From assembly GCF_002355735.1 (NCBI RefSeq), contig NZ_AP014879.1:2108001-2172000 (forward strand): a stretch of 64,000 nt of DNA, in the 5' to 3' direction. This document shows, in pieces, positions 45,771 to 54,435 of the stretch; the stretch's first letter is position 1; every line of letters begins with the position of its first letter. The notes beneath the pieces were generated by a model. That model searched no databases. It was not told where the DNA came from and saw only the letters and a program-made list of their open reading frames with translations. Both the position numbers and the translations under genes were made by a program. The DNA is from Sulfuricaulis limicola (GTDB lineage: Bacteria; Pseudomonadota; Gammaproteobacteria; Acidiferrobacterales; Sulfurifustaceae).

Positions 45771-45934
45771 TTAAGCTGTTTTGCGCCGCGCGGCGCCGAT
45801 CAGACCCAGCACGCCGGAACCGAACAGCCATACGGCGGCCGGTGCGGACAAAAAGGGGCAGCCGGCACGCAGGCCAGGCCGCCATCAGCCCAAAGTATAT
45901 TGATCTCGTTCAGAGATTTTATGCGGCGTTTCAT
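45771..45934 (-). pseudogene. Wrecked VPLPA-CTERM gene (start and sorting signal only)
   Basis: An ATG at 45932-45934 with a good GGGAGGGCAGGTC ribosome-binding site opens a 44-codon frame ending at 45800. In a different frame the sequence still encodes APAAVWLFGSGVLGLIGAAR-type sorting helix and a basic tail, stopping at 45771-45773. This looks like a VPLPA-CTERM gene that lost its body by internal deletion plus a frameshift. The short residual ORF could still be translated, without a sorting signal. Confidence 0.7.
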
Positions 45935-45984
45935 GACCTGCCCTCCCACCTTTTACGGACGATTATCCGCATTTGTTTTTATGG

Positions 45985-46016
45985 AACCCGCGCATGACAC
46001 GCCGCGCGCGCGGGTT
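45985..46016. terminator. Stem-loop after the second VPLPA-CTERM gene
   Basis: AACCCGCGC (45985-45993) pairs with GCGCGGGTT (46008-46016) through a 14-nt loop, just downstream of the minus-strand gene ending at 46035. The minus strand has no good T-run. A T-rich stretch follows on the plus strand. Confidence 0.45.
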
Positions 46017-46034
46017 TTATATCAATTCTGTTTT

Positions 46035-46838
46035 TTACAACGCGCGTGCCTTGCGTCGCGCGATACCCACCAGCCCCAGCAGCCCCGACCCGAACAACCA
46101 CACGGCCGGCGGCACGGGGACCGGAGCAACGGCAACCTGCATGTTGTCCAGACCCCAGCTCTCGTCGGCAAGGCCCTGCAGTCCGCTGGCCGAGAAATTC
46201 AGAACCAGATCACTGCTGTTGTGCGCAAATGTGAAGCTGAGGTTGTAGACCGAATCCATCCACTCCTCCGGACGATTATTCACCGGATCGGTAAAGGTGT
46301 AACCCAGTGAATAGCACTCGGCGGCGCCGGTCATGGGATTGTAGGTGCCGGCGGGATAGACCGCGTTATAACCGGTGTTGCAGCTGGGCGCGCCGGGAGA
46401 CGGCGCATATGACTGACCGGCGGGATTGCCATTGCTGAAGGTCGCACTTAACAAGGTCGATCCGCCAGCCACGCCCAGACTCCAGGTATCCGGGCCGAGC
46501 GGGTCACCATTCACCTGCGTGGTGTCATTGCCGTCCCAGGAACGGATCAGATAGAGACTGAACGACACCGTGGTAAACCCATGGGCCGGAAGCCCATTCA
46601 GGGACAGACTGACGGTTTCATTTCCGAACTCCCCGAGGAACAGTCGTGTGCCGGCGTAATCCGGGTTGGGTGCCGACGCGACACTCGTATCGGACCATTC
46701 GCTTCCGATCGTGCCCTGAAAGTCATTGGTATAGACCGTAGCCGCGCTCGCCGGCATGGCGAACCAGCAAGCGAATACAAGCAAAGTACGGCGCGCATAT
46801 TGCGATCCTGATACCGGCTTTATCGGTTTCTTTGTCAT
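46035..46838 (-). CDS. VPLPA-CTERM sorting-domain secreted protein
   Basis: 267 residues. The ATG at 46836-46838 has AGGGGGG upstream. The signal peptide runs to about residue 36 (CWFAMPASAA). The mature domain is beta-rich (repeated short hydrophobic/Gly/Asn segments, two Cys) and resembles jelly-roll-type exported proteins, but I recognise no named domain. The C-terminus is VPVPPAVWLFGSGLLGLVG followed by IARRKARAL. It is transcribed in line with the other two VPLPA-CTERM genes. Confidence 0.88.
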   Translation of the reverse strand: MTKKPIKPVSGSQYARRTLLVFACWFAMPASAATVYTNDFQGTIGSEWSDTSVASAPNPDYAGTRLFLGEFGNETVSLSLNGLPAHGFTTVSFSLYLIRSWDGNDTTQVNGDPLGPDTWSLGVAGGSTLLSATFSNGNPAGQSYAPSPGAPSCNTGYNAVYPAGTYNPMTGAAECYSLGYTFTDPVNNRPEEWMDSVYNLSFTFAHNSSDLVLNFSASGLQGLADESWGLDNMQVAVAPVPVPPAVWLFGSGLLGLVGIARRKARAL

Positions 46839-46866
46839 TGTGCCCCCCCTGTCATCCTGGAAACGG

Positions 46867-47556
46867 TTAAGTAGTTTTCCGTTTTTGGCGCGACGCCACG
46901 CCGAGCAGGCCAGCCAGTCCGGAACCGAACAGCCAAACGGCGGCCGGCACGGGGACGACGCTTGGATCCGGCGGAGGCAGCTGCCCCATGGAGCCGGCAA
47001 AGAATGCGCTCGTTATGCAATTTCTGTCGCCGCACCAGTTGTTCTTGCCGTACTTGCCTTTTCCGTCAATGATGTTGCACCACTCGAACCCCGCCACATG
47101 CGCCGAGAAAAGCGCGTCAAAATCATCGAGGGTTGCGCCATTGACCGTGAAGCTCAGGCTGTCGGTGCGGGACTTGCCCTTGCCCTGAAGCCGGATGTCG
47201 AATTTTCCGAACTCGCTCATTCTCCTGTCTTCCCTGATCCTCCAGGAATCCGGCAGTCCGGCGATTTCAAACCCGGATTCGTCGTTGAAGCTGAAACCGA
47301 ATTTCTGGATGCCGAAGTTCCGGCCGGCAACGTTGCTCAGCGGATCAAGCGTTTGCACGAGGAAATCCACGCCGCCGGTTCCATTTTCCGTCAGCATCAC
47401 GGACAGATAATGGTTGCCGTCGGGCAAGGTATTCGACTGGTCAAGAAAAAAGGAAACGCTGGCGGCGCGCGCGGGCAGCGCGACGAGCATCAACGCGCCG
47501 ACGAACCCGAACCCCAGGACGCGTCCTGCTGTTTTTATGCGGCGGGAAAACTCCAT
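46867..47556 (-). CDS. VPLPA-CTERM sorting-domain secreted protein
   Basis: 229 residues. The ATG at 47554-47556 follows a strong GGAGGAGT site. The signal peptide is about 1-31 (ALPARA). The mature region has conserved-looking segments typical of small beta-sandwich PEP-CTERM proteins (FLVQTLDPLSNV, FGIQKFGFSFND, CNIIDGKGKYGKNNWCG with two Cys). The sorting signal is VPVPAAVWLFGSGLAGLLG with a basic tail. It is the most upstream of the cluster, 28 nt before the next gene, so cotranscription is likely. Confidence 0.87.
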   Translation of the reverse strand: MEFSRRIKTAGRVLGFGFVGALMLVALPARAASVSFFLDQSNTLPDGNHYLSVMLTENGTGGVDFLVQTLDPLSNVAGRNFGIQKFGFSFNDESGFEIAGLPDSWRIREDRRMSEFGKFDIRLQGKGKSRTDSLSFTVNGATLDDFDALFSAHVAGFEWCNIIDGKGKYGKNNWCGDRNCITSAFFAGSMGQLPPPDPSVVPVPAAVWLFGSGLAGLLGVASRQKRKTT

Positions 47557-47708
47557 ATACTCCTCCTGAAATACATTATTATTTGTGGCAAGGCCTGCGC
47601 CTTGTATTCTTCTGTCCTTCGAGTGATGCTCCTTGATGTGGCCGGCGACGCACTCCATCAGGCGCCGCCAATGAAAAATGCTTTTGTGCCTGTTTGAACT
47701 CCCAGGCT

Positions 47709-47921
47709 TTAACGCGATTTTTTCTTGCCCGCCTCGATTACCCTGAGAACAGGCTTGGTGGCTGTAAGCTTGAGGGAGTGGGACTCTGACAGGATCGCCA
47801 CCAGTTCACCGACGCTGTGAAACGGGCGCTTGGCTTCTTCCCCGACAGTCTCCACAAGACCGACAAGACTCTCCGGATTATCGGCATCCCGTCGATACAT
47901 GCGCACGATGTAGCTGTCCAT
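47709..47921 (-). CDS. Small conserved-type hypothetical protein
   Basis: 70 residues from the ATG at 47919-47921, preceded by a strong GGAGGAG site. The N-terminus MDSYIVRMYRRDADNPESLVG, then VETVGEEAKRPFHSVGELVAIL, suggests a compact alpha/beta fold of the kind annotated as small conserved hypothetical proteins in beta/gammaproteobacteria. The tail is very basic (GKKKSR). It lies between the BTAD regulator and the VPLPA-CTERM genes, all in the same direction. Function unknown. Confidence 0.72.
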   Translation of the reverse strand: MDSYIVRMYRRDADNPESLVGLVETVGEEAKRPFHSVGELVAILSESHSLKLTATKPVLRVIEAGKKKSR

Positions 47922-48068
47922 CCGCTCCTCCAGTCTGTAATTCTTTTTTCTGTACGTGGAAGAATGCGTGGAATCGACATACGGATAACTTACGGATTGG
48001 AAGAAAACTGAAACATGCCGAGGCATCTCGCGCCCGGATAGCACGAGACCGGATTCAGAATCTCAGTC

Positions 48069-48869
48069 TTAGATCAATCGACGGTGAATGGCTTCGGTGG
48101 CAGCAGAAGGGGTGATGGAAAGAATCAACGACAGAGTCGTGCGGCAACGGCGGTATACGGCCAGCGCCTCGCTGCGCCGTCCGAGCTGGTGATAGCAGAC
48201 CATCAGACGTTGATAAAAAATTTCGGCGAGGTCGTCGACCTCGAGCCCTTTCAGGTAGCACTGGATGGCGGCTTCGTGCCGCCCGACCCTTTCCCAGTGA
48301 CGCGCGACATCCATCAGGTGGCGCAGGAATTTGCTGCGCAGCCGCTCGCGCAGGGAGATGGACCACGGTTCGGGCGTTTCACGGCCGAGAAAATGCCCGT
48401 GATAAAGCGACAGCAGCCTGGAGGACAGTATCGCCAGCTCGTCGGGATCCGGTTGCGAAGAATTCAGCAGGGCTTCGGCCTGACCTGTGGCCTGTTCAAA
48501 GGCCCATACGTCCACCCAGCAAAGCTGGTTATCGAGGGTGAGCAGTCCGTTTGAAAGCACCAGCGCCTTGTCGACGCCCACAAGTCTGCGCAGCCGGTGC
48601 AGAGTGATTTCGAAAGCGTTGTAGGCCTCGTCGCCTTCGGATTCGGGCCACAGCGCCATCGCCAGCTGATCCGTGGCAACTTCACGGCCACCCAGAGCCA
48701 CCAGCACCTTGAGCAACTCCAGGGGCCGGTGTTGGGCTTTCCTGGCAAAACGGATCGGCTCTATGCCCCGGGAGACTGAAAAACGACCAAGCGTATAGAT
48801 ATGCAGCGGATAATTCCGGTGCTCATCAGTCGCGGGAACACTGACAGGTAATTGTTGCAGGTCAAACAT
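48069..48869 (-). CDS. BTAD-domain (SARP-like) transcriptional regulator
   Basis: 266 residues. The N-terminal half is a winged-helix OmpR/SARP-like DNA-binding domain (about 25-110: LHIYTLGRFSVSRG, HRPLELLKVLVALGGREVATDQLAMALWPE, AYNAFEITLHRLRRLVG). The C-terminal half is a bacterial transcriptional activation domain of helical repeats (about 115-260: LGRRSEALAVYRRCRTTL). No ATPase domain is attached, so it is a minimal SARP-type regulator. The start is ATG at 48867-48869; a GTG at 48890 is an alternative. Its position suggests control of the adjacent secreted-protein genes, which is inference. Confidence 0.87.
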   Translation of the reverse strand: MFDLQQLPVSVPATDEHRNYPLHIYTLGRFSVSRGIEPIRFARKAQHRPLELLKVLVALGGREVATDQLAMALWPESEGDEAYNAFEITLHRLRRLVGVDKALVLSNGLLTLDNQLCWVDVWAFEQATGQAEALLNSSQPDPDELAILSSRLLSLYHGHFLGRETPEPWSISLRERLRSKFLRHLMDVARHWERVGRHEAAIQCYLKGLEVDDLAEIFYQRLMVCYHQLGRRSEALAVYRRCRTTLSLILSITPSAATEAIHRRLI

Positions 48870-49249
48870 GATATAACGCCAGCAAGCCACTCTCTTATTG
48901 GCAGCTTTCCCTGCTGTCCGTCAATTCGTCTCATCCCCTCCCCTATATTCTGGCAGTAATTGCCCTCAAATTCATAGCTGAATAGTTAATGTTAATGATG
49001 CCTTACGTATACACCCAAACTGCTGCATGCAGATTATGCGATAACTCCATGATATATAAGAATTTGAAAATGACGTGCTGCTCAGGTTGAAAGTCGGGGT
49101 TAACCAGACCCATGCCTGATTTTATTGGCCGGGACAGAATGCGGGGGCACGCAATGGGGGGGGGCGGGCGCGAGCAGGGCGCAGGGGCCCCATCGTTTTA
49201 TGATGGGGATGCAACCGTCGCGAGTCGCCCGCGGAACCCGTCAAGGGAC
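48870..49249. other. Intergenic region between the BTAD regulator and dnaJ
   Basis: 380 nt with no supportable gene. An AT-rich stretch (about 48950-49070) contains ATTCA-TAGC-TGAAT (48970-48983), a direct GTTAAT repeat (48985-48996), and a palindrome CTGCATGCAG. These are plausible regulator or promoter sites for the BTAD gene. Further right are a run of nine G (49156-49164) and a stem CCCCATC/GATGGGG near 49188-49208 downstream of dnaJ, without a T-run. Confidence 0.5.
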
Positions 49250-50380
49250 TCAGCCGAAGATGCCCTTGAGCTTGTCGAGCCAAGAAGCTTCGCGAGGACT
49301 ATGACGGGTTCCCCCCTCACGCAGCGAGTGCTCAAGTTCCTGCAACAGCTCTTTCTGTCTGGCAGTCAGATTGACTGGTGTCTCCACGCTGATGCGGCAA
49401 TAAAGATCACCGGTCTGTCCGCTGCGCACGTTACGCACGCCCTTGCCGCGCAGACGGAAAAGTTTTTCGCTCTGGGTGCCGGGCGGTACCTTGATTGACG
49501 CGCGTCCATCCAGTGTCGGTACCTCGAGTTCGCCGCCAAGCACCGCCGTGGCAAAGCTCACGGGCATTTCGCAATAGAGATCGTCCTGTTCGCGCTTGAA
49601 CAGTGAATGCGGCTTGAGCCGGATCTGCACGAACAGGTCACCCGGCGGCCCGCCGTTTTCGCCGGCCTCGCCTTCGCCCGCAAGACGGATCTGATCGCCC
49701 TCGTCCACGCCGGCGGGAACCTTGACCGACAATGTTTTGGTGTGCTGCACCCGGCCGGCGCCATGGCAGGTCGGACATGGATCGGTGATGACCTTGCCGG
49801 CACCATGGCACTTGGGACAGGTTTGCTGGACGGAAAAGAAACCCTGTTGCATACGTACTTGGCCGTGGCCGCCGCAGGTGCGGCAAACGCTGGACGAGGT
49901 GCCGGCCTTGGCGCCGCTGCCCTGGCAGGTCTCGCACTTTTCCATTGCCGGAACCCGGATGCGCACTTCCGTGCCGCGCACGGCGTCTTCAAGCGAAAGC
50001 TCCAGGCTGTAACGCAGATTCGCACCGCGAAAGACCTGCGCGCCGCGTGCGCGCCCGCCGCCGAAGATGTCGCCGAACACGTCGCCGAAGATATCGGCGA
50101 AATTCGCGCCGCCCGCTGAATAAAATCCTCCCGCGGCGCCGGCCGCGGCCGAGGGGTCCACGCCGGCATGGCCGAACTGATCGTACGCGGCGCGCTTCTG
50201 CGAATCGGAAAGGACCTCGTAGGCCTCCTTGGCGTCCTTGAATTGGGCCTCGGTGGTCTTGTCACCCGGGTTGCGGTCCGGATGATATTTCATGGCCAGG
50301 CGCCGGTACGCCTTCTTGATATCCGCGTCCGAAGCGTTGCGTGCCACGCCGAGTGTTTCGTAATAGTCTTTTTTTGTCAT
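49250..50380 (-). CDS. dnaJ: Chaperone protein DnaJ
   Basis: The 376-residue Hsp40 stimulates DnaK ATPase and delivers substrates. It has a J domain (1-70) with HPD in [12 protein letters not shown], a Gly/Phe-rich segment (about 75-110), and a zinc domain with four CxxCxGxG repeats (about 135-205: [33 protein letters not shown]). The C-terminal substrate-binding domains follow. It is the last gene of the hrcA-grpE-dnaK-dnaJ operon. Confidence 0.98.
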   Translation of the reverse strand: MTKKDYYETLGVARNASDADIKKAYRRLAMKYHPDRNPGDKTTEAQFKDAKEAYEVLSDSQKRAAYDQFGHAGVDPSAAAGAAGGFYSAGGANFADIFGDVFGDIFGGGRARGAQVFRGANLRYSLELSLEDAVRGTEVRIRVPAMEKCETCQGSGAKAGTSSSVCRTCGGHGQVRMQQGFFSVQQTCPKCHGAGKVITDPCPTCHGAGRVQHTKTLSVKVPAGVDEGDQIRLAGEGEAGENGGPPGDLFVQIRLKPHSLFKREQDDLYCEMPVSFATAVLGGELEVPTLDGRASIKVPPGTQSEKLFRLRGKGVRNVRSGQTGDLYCRISVETPVNLTARQKELLQELEHSLREGGTRHSPREASWLDKLKGIFG

Positions 50381-50423
50381 TCCCGCGACCCGTTTTGCAC
50401 GAATGTCTGAACCTCAAATGGCA

Positions 50424-50466
50424 AAGGCACAGTGGCCAACCTTCCCCGATCGCCCCACCGTGCCTT
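50424..50466. other. Hairpin in the dnaK/dnaJ spacer
   Basis: AAGGCAC (50424-50430) pairs with GTGCCTT (50460-50466), with an inner GTGG/CCAC pairing, in the 106-nt gap between dnaK and dnaJ. It could be an mRNA processing or partial termination site that sets the DnaK:DnaJ ratio. Function is not proven. Confidence 0.5.
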
Positions 50467-50486
50467 CGTTCGCCAATGCGCTGAAC

Positions 50487-52427
50487 TTACTTCTTGTCCT
50501 TGTCGTCCTTCACTTCCTCGAATTCGGCGTCGACCACGTTTTCCTTTTCCTTGGCCTCGGTTTTCTCGGCGCCGGCGGTTTCCGCCGCGCCCGGCGCGGC
50601 CGAGGCGTTGGCCTGCGCGTACATCTGCTCGGCCAGCTTGTGCGAGGCCTCCAGCAGAGCGTCGGTCTTTTTCTTGATATCGTCCTTGTCGTCACCGCGC
50701 GTGGCTTCCTCGAGTTCCTTGATGGCGGCCTCGATTTTTTCCTTTTCCGCGGCGTCCAGTTTCTCGCCCATTTCCTTCACGGATTTGCGCACGCTGTGCA
50801 CCAGGCTGTCACCGTGGTTGCGCGCCTCGGCGAGCTCGCGCGCCTTGTGGTCTTCCTCGGCATGCGCCTCGGCGTCCTTGACCATTTTCTGGATCTCTTC
50901 CTCGGTCAGGCCGGAACCGGCCTTGATGGTGATCCGGTTTTCCTTGTTGGTGGCCTTGTCCTTGGCTGACACATGCAGGATGCCATTGGCATCGATGTCG
51001 AACCCGACCTCGATCTGCGGCACGCCGCGCGGCGCCGGCGGAATGTCGCCGAGGTCGAAACGGCCAAGCGACTTGTTGCCCGAGGCCATCTCGCGCTCGC
51101 CTTGCAGCACGTGCACCGTCACCGCCGTCTGGTTGTCGTCGGCGGTCGAAAACACCTGCGAGGCCTTGGTCGGGATCGTGGTGTTCTTCTGAATAAGCTT
51201 GGTCATGACGCCGCCCAGCGTTTCGATGCCGAGCGACAGTGGCGTGACGTCGAGCAACAGCACGTCCTTCACCTGTCCGCCCAGCACGCCGCCCTGGATG
51301 GCGGCGCCGACGGCGACCGCCTCGTCCGGGTTCACGTCCTTGCGCGGTTCCTTGCCGAAGAAATCCTTCACCAGCTGCTGCACCTTGGGCATGCGGGTCT
51401 GGCCGCCGACCAGGATCACGTCGTCGATGTCGGAGGCCTTGAGCCCGGCGTCCTTGAGCGCGACCTTGCACGGCTCGATGGTTTTCTGAATGAGATCTTC
51501 GACCAGCGCCTCGAGCTTGGCGCGCGTGATCTTGATGTTGAGATGCTTCGGGCCGCTGGCATCCGCCGTGATGTACGGCAGGTTCACCTCGGTCTGCTGG
51601 CTCGAGGACAGTTCGATCTTGGCCTTCTCCGCGGCATCCTTCAGGCGCTGCAACGCGAGTGGATCCTTGTGCAGATCCACGCCGGCGTCCTTTTTGAATT
51701 CGTCCGCGAGGTAATCGATGATGCGCTTGTCGAAGTCCTCGCCACCGAGAAAGGTGTCGCCGTTGGTGGACAACACCTCGAACTGGTGCTCCTTGTCGAC
51801 CTCGGCGATCTCGATGATGGAAATGTCGAACGTGCCGCCGCCCAGGTCATAGACCGCGATCTTGGAATCGCCCGGCTTCTTGTCCATGCCGTAGGCGAGC
51901 GCCGCGGCGGTCGGCTCGTTGATGATGCGCTTGACCTCGAGACCGGCGATGCGCCCGGCGTCCTTGGTCGCCTGGCGCTGGGAATCGTTGAAGTAGGCCG
52001 GCACGGTGATGACGGCTTCCTTCACTTCCTCGCCGAGATAGTCCTCGGCGGTCTTTTTCATTTTCTGCAAGACGCGCGCGGAAATTTCCTGCGGCGCCAT
52101 GGACTTGCCCTTGGCTTCCACCCAGGCATCGCCGTTCTTGGCCTTAACGATCTTGTACGGCACCATCTTGATGTCGCGCTGCACGACTTCGTCTTCGTAC
52201 TTGCGCCCGATCAGGCGCTTGATGGCATACAGCGTGTTGGCGGGGTTGGTGATCGCCTGGCGCTTGGCCACCTGGCCCACCAGCACCTCGGTATCATCGG
52301 TGTAGGCCACGATCGACGGGGTCGTGCGATCGCCTTCGCTGTTTTCGATCACGCGCACCTTGTCCCCTTCCATGACCGCCACGCAGGAGTTGGTTGTGCC
52401 CAGGTCTATACCGATAATTTTTGCCAT
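50487..52427 (-). CDS. dnaK: Chaperone protein DnaK (Hsp70)
   Basis: 646 residues from the ATG at 52425-52427 ([19 protein letters not shown], phosphate loop 1). The ATPase domain (about 1-385) includes [22 protein letters not shown] and [12 protein letters not shown]. The linker [12 protein letters not shown] is followed by the substrate-binding domain, the helical lid, and a C-terminal [10 protein letters not shown] tail. It is the third gene of the CIRCE-controlled operon. The longer frame upstream of the ATG is not real. Confidence 0.98.
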   Translation of the reverse strand: MAKIIGIDLGTTNSCVAVMEGDKVRVIENSEGDRTTPSIVAYTDDTEVLVGQVAKRQAITNPANTLYAIKRLIGRKYEDEVVQRDIKMVPYKIVKAKNGDAWVEAKGKSMAPQEISARVLQKMKKTAEDYLGEEVKEAVITVPAYFNDSQRQATKDAGRIAGLEVKRIINEPTAAALAYGMDKKPGDSKIAVYDLGGGTFDISIIEIAEVDKEHQFEVLSTNGDTFLGGEDFDKRIIDYLADEFKKDAGVDLHKDPLALQRLKDAAEKAKIELSSSQQTEVNLPYITADASGPKHLNIKITRAKLEALVEDLIQKTIEPCKVALKDAGLKASDIDDVILVGGQTRMPKVQQLVKDFFGKEPRKDVNPDEAVAVGAAIQGGVLGGQVKDVLLLDVTPLSLGIETLGGVMTKLIQKNTTIPTKASQVFSTADDNQTAVTVHVLQGEREMASGNKSLGRFDLGDIPPAPRGVPQIEVGFDIDANGILHVSAKDKATNKENRITIKAGSGLTEEEIQKMVKDAEAHAEEDHKARELAEARNHGDSLVHSVRKSVKEMGEKLDAAEKEKIEAAIKELEEATRGDDKDDIKKKTDALLEASHKLAEQMYAQANASAAPGAAETAGAEKTEAKEKENVVDAEFEEVKDDKDKK

Positions 52428-52488
52428 GGTTATCGCCTCAAAATTTGCTTGTAATTGGAATTCGAAATGGGGCTGGTCCGGCCGGTTT

Positions 52489-53091
52489 TCAAGCTGACCC
52501 GGCCGGCTTTGCCGGCTCGGCCGCCGCGCGCGCCACGACCACCATGGCCGGGCGCAACAGGCGGTCATTCAGCAAAAATCCCTTCTGGACCACATTTACC
52601 ACGTGGCCCGGCGGGACCTCCGCGGAATCGACCATGCTGATGGCCTGATGTCGTTCGGGGTCGAATTTCTGTCCCGCCGGGTCGATCAGGGTCAGGCCGA
52701 ATTTCTGGAAGATGCCGTCCAGCAATTTCAGAGTCAGATCCAGCCCCTCGTGCATTTTCTGCACCGCCGGGTTGCTGTCCTTCGGCAGCTCCACCATCCG
52801 GGCGAGCTCCAGGCTGTCCCGGACCGCGATGATTTCCGAAGCAAAGCGCTCAATGGCGAATTTGCGCGTGGCCACGACATCCAGCTCCGCGCGCTTGCGC
52901 ATGTTCTCGGCCTCGGCGCGGGCGCGCAGGAACCGGTCCAGGTTCTCCGCGGCCTCGGCACGGACCTTTTCCAGCTCTGCCTGCAATTGCTGGGCTTCAG
53001 TGCCCGGTTCGAGATCGTGTGGGGCGCCGGCGTCCGGAGCAGCGTTCTCCCTCGCCGCCGGGCCAGCCGGGGCTTCCTTATATTCGCTCAT
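52489..53091 (-). CDS. grpE: Nucleotide exchange factor GrpE
   Basis: The 200-residue protein releases ADP from DnaK. It has a disordered acidic N-terminus, a long coiled coil (about 38-100, [28 protein letters not shown]), and a C-terminal beta domain ending [23 protein letters not shown], the family signature. The start is ATG at 53089-53091, with GGAGA upstream. Confidence 0.97.
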   Translation of the reverse strand: MSEYKEAPAGPAARENAAPDAGAPHDLEPGTEAQQLQAELEKVRAEAAENLDRFLRARAEAENMRKRAELDVVATRKFAIERFASEIIAVRDSLELARMVELPKDSNPAVQKMHEGLDLTLKLLDGIFQKFGLTLIDPAGQKFDPERHQAISMVDSAEVPPGHVVNVVQKGFLLNDRLLRPAMVVVARAAAEPAKPAGSA

Positions 53092-53131
53092 TACTACATC
53101 TCCGCGGTGAATGGACTCATCATGAATGGGG

Positions 53132-54196
53132 TTAACGGCCCGAGGATTCAAGCCGCCCGGGACGCTCGCTGCTGCTGAGGGCGCCGCCCAGGAGCCGGGC
53201 CGTGATATCGACGATGGAGATCACCTGCTCATAGGCCATGCGCGTGGGGCCGATGACCCCCAGCGTGCCGACGATGCGGCCGTCGGCGCTGTAGGGCGCC
53301 GTGACCACGCTGCAATCGGCCAGCACGTCGTAACCCGATTCCTGGCCGATGAATATTTTCACGCCGGGGCCACGCATGCTCTGGTCCAGCAGATGCAAAA
53401 GGTCGCGCTTGGCATTGAAGGCCTCGAACAACTTGCGCAGCTTGCGTACGTCCCCCAGCTCGGGGAAATCCATGAGATTGGATTCGCCGCTGACCACCAG
53501 CTCGTCGGACTGTTCCTCGCCGCTCAGCGCCTCGCGCGCCATGCTCACCGCGACCTGCATGATGCGTTGCATGTCGTCGCTGGCCTGTTGTATCTCCTGC
53601 AGCAGGGCGCGTTTCACGTCGCTCATGGAAGTGCCGGAATAGGTCTCGTTGAAATAATTGGCGGACTGCACCAGCTCGGCCGGAGAATAGTCACGCTCCG
53701 CCTGGATGATGCGGTTGTGCACCTGGCCGTCCTGCGTCACCAGGATCACCAGCACGCGCCGGTTCGAGAGATTCACGAAATCGATGTGGCGGAAGGCCAG
53801 CTGCTCCTCGCGCCGCGGCATCATGACGATGCCGGCGAGCTTGCAGACCTCGGACAGCATGTGCGAGGCATTCTCGATGAGGTGCTGCGGGTCGTGATCC
53901 GCGTGCAGCTCTTTCTCGAGTTTGTGCAACTCGTTCACGTTCAGGGATTTGACCTTCAGCAGGGTGTCCACGAACACGCGATAGCCGCGTTCCGTCGGCA
54001 CGCGCCCGGCCGAGGTATGCGGGGAGCGCACCAGCCCCATTTCCTCAAGGTCTGACATGACGTTGCGCACCGTGGCCGAGGACAGATCCAACCCGGCCTG
54101 ACGCGCCAGGGTGCGCGAACCCACGGGCTGACCCTCGGCGATATACCGCTCAATCAGCGTTTTCAGCAATATTTCCGCGCGGGCATCGAGAGTCAT
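53132..54196 (-). CDS. hrcA: Heat-inducible transcription repressor HrcA
   Basis: The 354-residue repressor binds CIRCE operators and is stabilised by GroEL. The N-terminal winged helix (about 1-75) contains LIERYIAEGQPVGSRTLAR and SSATVRNVMSDLEEMGLVRSPHTSAGRVPTERGYR. A GAF-like inserted domain and dimerisation region follow, with GVIGPTRMAYEQVISIVD near the C-terminus. It is the first gene of the operon and is probably autoregulated through the CIRCE element 27 nt upstream of its start. Confidence 0.97.
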   Translation of the reverse strand: MTLDARAEILLKTLIERYIAEGQPVGSRTLARQAGLDLSSATVRNVMSDLEEMGLVRSPHTSAGRVPTERGYRVFVDTLLKVKSLNVNELHKLEKELHADHDPQHLIENASHMLSEVCKLAGIVMMPRREEQLAFRHIDFVNLSNRRVLVILVTQDGQVHNRIIQAERDYSPAELVQSANYFNETYSGTSMSDVKRALLQEIQQASDDMQRIMQVAVSMAREALSGEEQSDELVVSGESNLMDFPELGDVRKLRKLFEAFNAKRDLLHLLDQSMRGPGVKIFIGQESGYDVLADCSVVTAPYSADGRIVGTLGVIGPTRMAYEQVISIVDITARLLGGALSSSERPGRLESSGR

Positions 54197-54222
54197 GGCA
54201 AACCTCTATAATGGTGCTGACT

Positions 54223-54249
54223 TTAGCACTCTCAAAGCTTGAGTGCCAA
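54223..54249. promoter_or_regulatory. CIRCE operator (HrcA binding site)
   Basis: TTAGCACTC (54223-54231), a 9-nt spacer, and GAGTGCCAA (54241-54249) match the consensus TTAGCACTC-N9-GAGTGCTAA with a single mismatch. It lies directly upstream of hrcA on the minus strand. Confidence 0.95.
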
Positions 54250-54289
54250 GCCCTGTCCCTTTCCAGGAATCATTCAACAAAGCAGGACG

Positions 54290-54317
54290 GGCAGGATTAA
54301 CAGGATTTTTCAGGATT
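54290..54317. repeat. Half copy of the CAGGATT repeat
   Basis: Three CAGGATT units at 9-10-nt spacing (54292-54298, 54301-54307, 54311-54317) match the left arm of the 979-1046 element. No opposing arm is present. It lies between the divergent hrcA and nadK genes. Confidence 0.8.
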
Positions 54318-54435
54318 CGCAGAACCAAAAGTCAGCGATCACGCAGATCGTGCCGGCAATCCGCGATCAATAAATGGTGCATTGGCCAGCAGTTGGGTGC
54401 GTGCTAGGTTTATGATTCACATCCGGAAGACATTC

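Noticed and set aside
49156-49164. Run of nine G as a phase-variation tract
   Set aside because: It lies in an intergenic region downstream of dnaJ, with no promoter or gene start positioned to be switched.
49188-49208. CCCCATC/GATGGGG stem as a terminator of dnaJ
   Set aside because: Seven-bp stem without a T tract on the dnaJ strand; listed only as part of the intergenic description.
50973-52454. Long plus-strand open frame opposite dnaK
   Set aside because: A known type of antisense artefact over dnaK; no independent evidence for a gene.
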